The notes beneath the pieces were generated by a model. That model worked only from the letters and a program-made list of their open reading frames with translations. It had not been told where the DNA came from and made no database searches. A stretch of 64,000 nucleotides of DNA from Adiantum capillus-veneris. Taxonomy: Eukaryota; Streptophyta; Polypodiopsida; Polypodiales; Pteridaceae. The DNA lies in assembly GCA_014529385.2 (NCBI GenBank), contig CM043971.1, positions 58,353,709 through 58,417,708 of the forward strand. The letters are read 5' to 3'. Position numbers and translations under genes: made by a program. Positions 55,583-64,000 of the stretch are shown one piece after another. The number at the start of each line of letters is the position of its first letter. Positions within the stretch are counted from its first letter, which is position 1.

Positions 55583-57907
55583 TTGGTAAGTATAAGAATT
55601 CCAAAAAAGAAAGCAAATCTTTCCATTAAGGTTGTGGCCTCAAAGCTACAAAAAGATGTGGAACCCATTGTGGATGCTTACATAAGGGGTAAAAAGGTGT
55701 CTAATGTATATGTTGACGGTGGAGCTCAAATGTGTGTGATCACGGAAAAATCAATGAACAGGTTAGGGCTTGAAATTACAAAGTCCTCTAATTGTCAAGC
55801 TAAGCTAGCCAACAACTCAAGTGTGAAGTGTTTGGGGATCATTGAAAATGTAAAAGTCTCTGTATGTAACATAGATGCACGAGTGGATATGTATGTCATG
55901 CCAGCTAAGGGGGAGGGCTATCCCATCATCCTAGGGAGGCCTTGGCTCATTGTTGTGAATGCAGATCAAAAATGGGGAAGTGGTCGTTTGATTCTTAAGA
56001 AGGGTCAACCGGTGGTGTATGATTGGCGAGAAGGAAAGCAACTAGATATCAACTATGAAACCACGGCAGATGAAGAGAGCGAGGAGGAGAGTCCTTACTC
56101 AAGTGATGAGGAAGCATCAACCAGTGAAGAGGAGTCTTCTTTGGAGGTAATGGGAATTGTATTCAACGTCAACACCCAAGATGTTTCTCTAGAAGAAAAG
56201 CCAACAGACAATCACACACGAGGGGATGAAAGATGCCACCACCTTGAAGAAGGATTTGAGAAGATGCTTGCAAAAGATCTTACTTGTGAGGAGAAGAGGT
56301 CCTACATCAATATGTTAAGGAGGTATCCCAATTTGTTTATCACTGACTACTCACAAATAAGAGGTGTAGATGTAATAGAGCATCGAATTGAATTGAAACC
56401 AGAGACCAAACCCGTGGCTCAAAAGTTAAGGCGACTAGGATCTGTGCAACAAAAGGCTCTCCTACAAGAAGTGAATCGACTCTTGAAGGCTGGCTTCATA
56501 TATCTAGTATCCAACTCCGAATGGGTATCACCTATTGTAGTCACTCCCAAGAAGAATGGTAAGTGGAGGGTCCGCGTGGATTACAAACCCCTCAATGCTG
56601 CGACAAAGAGGGACCACTTCCCTCTCCCTTTCCAAGATGAAATTTTGAATGAAGTAGCAGGTCACGAATGCTACACTGTGTGTGATGGGTATTCAGGATA
56701 TTTTCAAATTAGAATAGCAGAAGAGGACCAACCAAAAACCACCTTCATCACACCTTGGGGATGTTTTGCATTCAGAGTAATGCCTTTTGGGCTCACCAAT
56801 GCTCCTAGCACCTTCATGAGATTCACAATATTTGTATTTCAGCCATTCTTTGGAAAATCTATAAGAGTCTTTATGGATGATTTCTGTATTTATAGTTGTA
56901 GATCACTTCACTGCCAAAAGGTTGAAGAGGGGCTTAAGAGGCTCCATCAATTTGGGGGACAACTCAACCCAGAGAAGTGTCATATCGGTGAATCTCAGGT
57001 GGTTTTGCTAGGCCATGTGGTTTCTTCACAAGGAATTCAAGTGGATCCCTCTAAAGTAGAGGCCCTTTTGTCATTATCTCCACCAACAACAACTAAGGAG
57101 CTAATGACCTTCAACCACAAAGTGAGGTACATGTCTCGCTTCATCCATCTCCTAGCAGAAGCCATCGCCCCTTTGCATAGGTTGGCAATCCAATCTACAT
57201 TTGAATGGGGGAGGGAACATGCAAAATGTTTTGAGGAAGTGAAGGGCATTCTTAGCTCTCTCCCAATCCTAATGCCACCAGATCCAAAGGAGACCTACTA
57301 TGTCACTCCAAGTGTAGGTTTCGAAGCAATTGGTGTTGTTTTGATGCAAAAAGATCCTAAAACATCATACATGAGGCCGATCTATTTTGCAAGCAAGGTG
57401 ATGACTCCGGCCGAGAAGGGATACACTGAAATGGAGAAAGTGGTCTTTGCAATCTTGTTTGCGGTAAGGAAGTTTCGATCGTATCTTCTCCCTGTGCCAT
57501 TTGTTTTTGTCACCTTAGAGCACAATCTACCATATGTAGTACAACACATGAGCCTCTCATCTAGAATAGCAAAGTGGGTGCTTGAACTCCAAGAATTTGA
57601 ATACACTTTCCTTGTAGAAGATAGCACAAGAGCAGGACTTGCAGACATTCTCACCTACAAAGTGAGAGAAAGGGAAGGATCACGACTACAAAGAGAGGAA
57701 GGCTCAAAACAGTTCAAAGTGAAGGAGATTGATAATGCCCATACTTTATGCTTTGACGGAGCTTATCAACACCAACAAGACAAAGCAGAAGGGGGGATCA
57801 TCATTTTGAACCCACAAAAGGAGGTAATGGTTAGAAAAGGTATCACTCTACCCAATGTTCACTCTAACAATGAGGCTGAGTATGCTGCTCTAACCCTTGG
57901 GTTATAA
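55583..57907 (+). pseudogene. Tat-like protease, RT, RNase H and start of second RNase H
   Basis: This is one 774-codon open frame. Protease: NVYVDGGAQMCVITEKSMNR (Asp kept) and IILGRPWL. RT: HRIELKPETKPVAQKLRRLG, GFIYLVSNSEWVSPIVVTPK, MPFGLTNAPSTFMRF and the catalytic RVFMDDFCIYS near 56870. RNase H: YVTPSVGFEAIGVVLMQ, where the usual Asp-Ala-Ser is Thr-Pro-Ser, then GYTEMEKVVFAILFAVRKFR. The second RNase H opens LCFDGAYQHQQDKAEGGIII and NVHSNNEAEYAALTLGL, then a TAA at 57905. The missing piece after GL suggests a deletion. Confidence 0.88.
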
Positions 57908-59410
57908 AAGGTGATTCTTTGCTAGTGGTCAGGCAAATTCAAGGGACTTGGAGGTGCAAGAATCGTACATTGTTTGAGTGGCTTAGTAGTGTAAGAGCTT
58001 TGATGAAGGGTTTTAAAGCAACACAGGTACAACACACTGTGAGAACTCATAACAAGGAAGCAGACTTACTCGCAAATGAAAAGCTTCAAATGGCGGTAGG
58101 AGGTGTGAAACTATATGAACCCAAATATCAAGATCAAGAGGAGCTAAAAGACATTATCTTCTTTCTACAAGCAGGTGAGTGTCCCAAACACTTAGACAAG
58201 GTGCAAAGACATAGACTAGTTAAGAAGGCCACACCTTACCAGTTGATCGGGGATGATTTATATCACAAAGGGAAAGATTTGGTCTTGAGGAGAGTACCAG
58301 GTGTGCAAGAGATAGAGAAAATTCTTCTTTCATATCATGATGATGTCTGTGGTGGTCACTTTTCTCAAGATATTACAAGTAGGAAGATTTTACAAGCAGG
58401 GTTTATTTGGTCGAGCTTACATCGTGATGTCCAATATTGGTGTAAGGCATGTAAGCCATGCCAAATTGCTGGGGATAGACGACTAACATATGAGCCTCGA
58501 GTCCCAATAATATCTTATGGCCCTTTTGAAAAGTGGGGTGTGGATGCAATAGGTCCCCTACCTCGTACTTCTACAGGGAAGGTTTTCATCATCATGGGTG
58601 TTGACTACATGACACGATGGGCGGAAGCAACAAGCACAACCCAAATCACAGCTGAAGAGGTATCAAAGTTTATTTTTGACCATATTTTTAGTAGGGTTGG
58701 AACACCCCTAGAAATCTTATCAGATCGAGGCCGGGGTTTTAGGGCTGACCTTCTGAATGATCTCTTGAGGAGGTTAAAAGTGAAACACCTGCATTCCACA
58801 CCCTACTATCCTCAATGCAATGGATTGGTGGAAAAAGTGAATGGAATGATATGTAAGATCATTTCTAAGCAGGTTGTGGACCGGCCTAATGATTGGGATC
58901 GCCATTTGACGGCTGCTCTTTGGGCGTATAGGACATCTTTCAAGGTATCTACCCAATTCACCCCTTTTCATCTAGTTTATGGACATGAGGCACTTCTCCC
59001 CATTGAGGTAGAGCTCTCAAGCTTGCGCGTTCTTGCAAGAGTGGCAAAAAAACCAAAAGAGGTTCTACATGAAAGGATCTTAGATCTCCAATGACTTGAG
59101 CTAGATAGAGAAGAGTCCATTGATCACTACATCACCAAAGCGACAAGCCAAAGGGACAAAATCAACAAGAAGCTCAAGGGGAAAGGATTGAAGGAAGGTA
59201 TGTTGGTTCTTCGCTATGATAACCGACTTGATACTCGACTTGACAAAAAGTTTTTGCAAAGATGGAAGGGACCTTTCATGATAAAAACAAAGTTTGGGAA
59301 TGGTAGTTACAGATTAGCAGATTTATCAGGAAAACTCCACAAGACCAGAGTCAATGGATGGAGATTAAAGCCCTACTTTCAACGTATCAATCCGTTGGTA
59401 GGAAGTCATC
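57908..59410 (+). pseudogene. End of second RNase H, and integrase
   Basis: KGDSLLVVRQIQGTWRCKN and RTHNKEADLLANEKLQ complete the second RNase H (Asp and the HN-EAD end block). Integrase: SYHDDVCGGHFSQDITSRKI and CKACKPCQIAGDRR give the HHCC site; core residues are in WGVDAIGPLPRT, EILSDRGRGFRA and YYPQCNGLVEKVNG (Asp, Asp, Glu all kept). ALWAYRTSFKVSTQFTPFHL and a C-terminal RWKGPFMIKTKFGNGSYRLA follow. A TGA at 59093 interrupts. With intact catalytic residues, it is the best preserved integrase in the window. Confidence 0.9.
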
Positions 59411-59562
59411 TGCTTACATCATCTAAGCTCCAAATTGGCATGGCTCCCTTCGGCTTGGCAAATGCTCCACCTATTTTTAAAGCTTTGATGTGCAAAGAAG
59501 AAACAACCTTGGAATCTGAACATACCCAAGGCAACCCTCCCATCTCCGATTTATGGGATTGA
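59411..59562 (+). other. Odd tail with RT-like motif
   Basis: The integrase frame continues into SSKLQIGMAPFGLANAPPIF KALMC. The MAPFGLANAPPIFKALM stretch resembles the MPFGLTNAPATFQ-LM block of gypsy RT, which does not belong after integrase. It is either a short captured RT scrap or chance. Confidence 0.35.
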
Positions 59563-61785
59563 GGTAATGAAAAGCAGGTCTAATAGAGTAAAAGAGTGCA
59601 TGACACTCCTCCTATTGAAAAAAAAAAGTGGAAAAGGAAAAAATGACAAAAAAAAGAGAAAAAAGAAAAAAGAAAAAGAAGCAACACCGTCCTCCTAAAG
59701 ATATGAATATCTCTAGGCTTGGGGGAGGGCTAATATGAGTGGCATAAAATGGTAACCATCTTTTTGCAACATTTTTCAGCTTAATCAACGTCCTCTTCCT
59801 CATATGTGTATATATTTTTCTACGCTATTAAGTTATCTAGAGTAAATTCTCCCTCTTCGTTTAACCTTTGTGGCGACACATACATTGTACTCTTCCCAAA
59901 AATGTCACTTTAGTTATATATTTATATTACCACCCTTTTCTTTTTTGCTTTGTAAATAAAAGTAAGCATACAATAACCAACTATCTACCCCCAAACTTTC
60001 TTACCTCTTGTGAATTAGTAGTAGAAAAATAATATATCCATCTTCCATCCCATATAGATAAATTACCATGGAAAATCAACTCTCCACTTGTCTTTACCAA
60101 AGATTATGGTCCATCTCTACAAGTCTTCTATGCCCCCTACATAGGTGGCCCAATATCTCTTAAGAATATACATATAGTTTTTCTCCTTTCAAAAAGACTC
60201 AAATTGTATATTCTTTTCACAAGCAAATAATATTGGGCCCTCCTCTATTTGTTTAAGCATCATACCCTTTTGAAAAAGCATGATCCCCCTTGGATGCATA
60301 CAAGAAAAGGGCCCATACAAGAAGACTTGGAAGCAAAAGGTTCCCTAGCTTAGTGTGGACCTTCCAAACCAAATTCCTTGGTGCATGGGCATGAAGAATA
60401 GTCCAAATTCATATCAAACATGTTGAGAAGGTCAAATTTTCCTTTTGAAGCATGTCATTCCGAGCTACAGGTAAAAAGTTATGGTCAAAATAGTGTAAAT
60501 CTGTCATATTCGCAGCAAAAGGAAACTATAAATCAAGTAAATCAAGAGGGTGAGATCTTATTTTTCCGCTACTCATCTTCTAGAAGAGCAATGAGTGTTC
60601 AAGGTCATTTGCATGTGATGGGACCAACCTAAAGATGCTTTCTAAATGCCAAGACAGACAAATTGAGATACCCCGCAGGAGCCACCCGTAGGGCCTCATG
60701 GTGGGGCCCATCTACATTATGCACCACTATGGAGCCTTCACGGTCTAAAATGATATTTTTGGTAAATAAATAGTCCCTTTTATGTCCAATATTCAATGAG
60801 TGGTCAAAGGACACTTAATTAGGGCTAATCACTCACCCTAATTAAGTGTAGCATAATCCCACTTCTACACAACTATAAATAGCCCCCTTGGAGAGACTCA
60901 GGACACACACCTATATTTTCAACTTCATGTTGTTTCTTGATCAATAGTAGAGAAAACCCCAACCCTCCCTCTTTCACATCCTCCCTCCTAACCCTCCTCT
61001 TTGGAGGAAGTGCAACTCTATCCTCCACTCTTCCTATTCTACAATCTCTTACTCCATCAACCCAATAAATCATTTGTAGCACCTCAATAACTTGTAAATA
61101 CATCATGATCTCTCTCATGGTTATGTTAATGATCATTAAATCATCTTAAAAACTTTCAAGTGTCGCAATTCGTGATGGTTAGCCAGCGTTTGTCCTCGCC
61201 TTAAAAGGTGTGCGAGAAATCAAGTAAGTGTTCTATTCTCAATTTACCATTGGTTTGTTTCTCCACACTTATTCAATTGGTCTAAAGAAATTTCTCACTC
61301 CAACTCTCTTTTGCTTCATTACATATGCATGTGGCTACCTCTCATGGTGATTTTATTTGTGTCACGGCATTGCATAGATGGAGATGAGCTCTCTATGCAA
61401 AGTGTGTTAGTTTGATGTAAGTGATTCTCTTGTGTGTTTGAGAGGCAAGTCTTGTGCGCATGATTTTTTTTATGAGTGCTTGAGAGAGGAGGAGTTTGGA
61501 TGTATTATGGGTATTCTTATGGGGAGAAGGTGAATGCTATTCCACAAATTGCATATTTCATTTGATGCACGGCATTGGGTTTCATAATCGTTGATGGTGT
61601 TCAAGTGTCCAAAGTGTATATAGAGTAAGGGGGTTTTCAAAATGTGTTGCTTGAGTGGGTGAGTGAAGTGTTATTTTGATTGGTTTCCTTCTCCACTCCC
61701 AAAAGAAGGTGGTGCCCCTAGTAGTGTGCGTACCTCTTTACGAACATTTTGTGAGGGTAGGCCCATTGGTTTGGGTTTAGAGGCC
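59563..61785 (+). other. 3' UTR / probable LTR region, no gene
   Basis: An A-rich stretch (59618-59690) and CTTGGGGGAGGGC (59719-59731), a purine tract of the kind found before 3' UTRs or LTRs of Athila/Tat elements, are followed by long non-coding sequence. A TATA box at 60873 suggests LTR sequence between about 59733 and 61150, but no second copy is present to fix its ends. From 61200 to 61785 I see nothing definite. Confidence 0.4.
60873..60882 (+). promoter_or_regulatory. Candidate TATA box of the Tat-like LTR
   Basis: CTATAAATAG followed by a C/T-rich and then A/C-rich leader resembles LTR promoters. Not supported by a second copy. Confidence 0.4.
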
Positions 61786-61789
61786 CCAT

Positions 61790-62612
61790 TTCAAAAAGCT
61801 CTCCCTCAGTATGAAGGAAGAGGGCACTACTTCTACTCACATTAATGAGTTCAATATCATTTTCACTCAGTTGACCACTCAGGGTTTGGTCTTCGATGAG
61901 GAAATCAAATGTTTCTTCTTGCTATGCAGTTTACCCTCGTCTTGGGATACGTTTTGTACTGCGATTAGCAACTCAGCACCTGGTACCAGTCTAGTGTACA
62001 ATGATGTCCTTGGGAGTCTGTTTATCGAGGAGATTCATAGGAAATCTCTCGAAGGCAAGAAGGATGGTGATGCATATGTTGCTAGTGATAGACAGAGGGG
62101 TCGCACTCGAAGTCGTGCCAAAAGCAAGGAACGTGGGGGCTCACGCAGTAGGTCTCGGGGTTCTGTGCGTAATGTCGAGTGCTATCACTGTCATAAAAAA
62201 GGGCATGTGAAGAAGGATTGCAGGAAATGGCAGCAAAGCAAGAAGGATAAACAGTCCGGTGACACTTCTAAGTCTGATGATTTAAACAAGGGCAAAGCAA
62301 AGTTAGAGGAGATCAATGTGCTAGAGTCTTCAAATGCTCCTATTGTAGAGACTCTTCCGGTAGTTGTTATGCCACTTACGTCTAACATATTGATCTTCAC
62401 AACAGATCTACCTGTCGAGGCTCTTGTTATAGAAGATGTGCATTATGCACATAATTGGATAGTAGATTCTGGTGCGAGTTTCCATGTGACACCACATAAA
62501 GAGTGGTTCTCTACTTATTTTCACTCTTATGGCAAAGTGAGACTTGGTGATGCTTATGAACTAGACATTGAGGGTGTCGAAAATGTCAAATTGCATCTAA
62601 GGAATGGCACGC
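61790..62612 (+). pseudogene. Copia gag-protease, open but truncated at both ends
   Basis: It enters mid-gag at GTTSTHINEFNIIFTQLTTQ and FFLLCSLPSSWDTFCTAI, then an Arg/Ser-rich hinge and a perfect knuckle CYHCHKKGHVKKDC near 62180. The protease opens HNWIVDSGASFHVTPHKEWF with the Asp-Ser-Gly site intact, and continues to ENVKLHLRNGT, where the LTR of family X interrupts it. There are no stops in about 270 codons, so it is a younger copy than the others. The 5' part of gag is missing or out of frame. Confidence 0.88.
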
Positions 62613-64000
62613 TGTCATAATAATCAATATCTAATTTTCCTAAATACTTTTCTCATGTTAAACTGATCATTTAATATGGGGAAGTGCCAGGGGAGAAAAA
62701 GCTAGAAATTGGTTAAGCTAGCAAACGGGCCATAGTAGGGATCCAAAGGAGGGAAAATAGGGATCCAAATGGGGGGCCATCTATAAAAGAGCCATGTGCA
62801 ACAATGGGCTTAAAAGAACCTAAGGTTTAGCCCATTAAGACTTCCAAAATGCTAAGGTTCCAAAATTCAAAGGTTGTGTCCAAAGGTCAAACATTGGGGG
62901 AATTGGATGCTTTGTGTGTATCCCAAAAGTCTTTATCAATCCCTACATAGGAGGGGGCGAGCCCTGCAAGTAGGGGACTAGAGAGAAACTCACACACACA
63001 CACACACACACAAGCTCCCTTTACACAAAGGGAATGAGGGACACATGTCAGCTTCCTAGCCCAGATGCCCACAAGGTGTACCCAATTCCTATTGGATGGC
63101 CTTGGAGGTGGACCAATGAGAATTAGTCTAGAGTAAATCTAGTTTAATAAAAGAACCAATAAGAATTAAGCTCTCCAGAAGACTATTGGATAGTCTCCCA
63201 AGGGGACCAATGAGCATTCAGCAGCCCAATGGCTTGCCTGATTCCTATTGGCCAGGAGGGAAAGGGGTCCAATGAGAGTTTAGTTGCATTTATTAATTAC
63301 CTAAAGCTCTCACAAAAGGGGAAAGGGGGACACATGTCAGAAGGCTATCACTTATGCTGCTTAATTACCATTGGCTAAGCCTGGGGAGGTCCAATAGGAT
63401 GCTAGCAAGAGCAAATAGCAAGAGGGGTTGACCGAGAGAGAGAGGGGGCTGATTTTTCAAAGGCATTATCACCTACACACTCACACTAGCTCATGTGTGG
63501 AGTAAGAAGACTCTCTCTCCTTATCAAGATTTAATGGAAAGCTTATCACCTACTCCAAGCTTGTGAGAAGGAAGGCCTACACCAACAACTCTTGGCTTTG
63601 TGATGCAAATCCAACCAAGAGCCAAGCTTCAATGCATGCTTATCTCCTCTACCATGCTAATTACTAAGCTAAGCTATGCTAATATGAGTGATTATGTGAG
63701 GAGATGTACATCTTTCTCGTAAGAATACTCCTTCTTCCTCTCAATCTACTCTCATACCCCGCTAGCTCTCACCAATCTTCGAAGGTGTGTGAGGTCTTGG
63801 GTATGAGACCGTGAGGGAATTGATGTTGTGTTTGATAAGTGTTTTTGTGTAGTGCATGAAGTTTCCATCTTCATTGCACTAGATAGTATTGAAGGAACAC
63901 AAGAAATTGTATTGTATAATGTCTCTCTTGATGGGAGAAACCATAATACAAAGCCTTTTGGAGGGGGGACCGGCTCCATGCAAATCCGGTCCTCAACTAT
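62613..64000 (+). repeat. LTR of family X, partial (runs off the window)
   Basis: It starts TGTCATAATAATC and follows the reverse complement of 43585-45182; the matching part ends at the window edge about 180 bases before the expected LTR end. The preceding bases CACGC would be the target duplication. It carries (CA)11 at 62991-63012 and four inverted CCAAT pairs at 63091-63395. Whether a full element or solo LTR follows cannot be seen. Confidence 0.85.

Larger units (their letters stand above)
54992..59562 (+). mobile_element. Tat-like Ty3/gypsy element, 5' end lost
   Basis: A gag zinc knuckle, protease, RT, RNase H, a second RNase H and integrase follow on the plus strand with few interruptions. 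The second RNase H between the first and integrase is the hallmark of the Tat/Ogre lineage. No 5' LTR or primer site is seen, and most of gag is missing or unrecognisable. GAAGGGGGCG occurs twice (54993 and 55033) just before the coding part. Confidence 0.82.

Overview
The window reads as repeat-dominated nuclear DNA of a land plant with a large genome. It is AT-rich and full of Ty1/copia and Ty3/gypsy LTR retrotransposons of plant type: iMet-type primer sites, a chromodomain integrase, and a Tat-like second RNase H. It also holds LINE tails, a tRNA-derived SINE candidate and many (GT)n(GA)n microsatellites. The only cellular gene recognised is an intronless, broken copy of ribosomal protein uS12 (RPS23). 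I see no intact host gene, rRNA, tRNA or CRISPR array. A fern or gymnosperm would fit, but the sequence alone does not settle the species. Layout. 1-6.3 kb: old fragments, including a copia gag and a gypsy gag, both minus strand. 6.29-9.49 kb: a non-autonomous copia element (minus) with both LTRs, primer site and a perfect CTTTC target duplication. 9.5-13.7 kb: a broken unknown reading frame split by an 87-bp piece of copia integrase, a possible gypsy LTR/primer site, and an RT fragment. 13.74-24.63 kb: a complete but decayed Ty3/gypsy element (plus) with ATTAT duplications, gag, protease, RT, RNase H and integrase, followed by an extra ORF of about 1,160 codons. 24.9-25.4 kb: a degenerate 48-bp tandem array. 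About 26-31 kb: a copia element (plus) with all pol domains but several catalytic Asp-to-Asn changes. 31-33.7 kb: microsatellites and the RPS23 retrocopy. 33.97-42.40 kb: a chromodomain gypsy element (minus) flanked by 1.3-1.5 kb LTRs. 43.4-47.1 kb: a degenerate copia element (minus) whose 3' LTR was hit by a solo LTR of that same chromodomain family, with perfect TGTTT duplications. 47.3-52.4 kb: LINE 3' ends, a SINE-like pair and microsatellites. 53-55 kb: degenerate repeats and a hairpin/peptide repeat array. 55-59.5 kb: a Tat-like gypsy pol (plus) with dual RNase H. 61.8-62.6 kb: an open copia gag-protease cut by another LTR of the chromodomain family, which runs off the window. No genes here work together as a host pathway. 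The coordinated units are the retroelements themselves. The pattern worth most attention is decay by C-to-T change at CAG codons: almost every in-frame stop in two elements is TAG, as expected where cytosines in CHG context are methylated. The most novel pieces are the third ORF of the 13.7-24.6 kb element, the covarying hairpin array near 54.8 kb, and the paired inverted CCAAT modules shared by all four copies of the chromodomain LTR.
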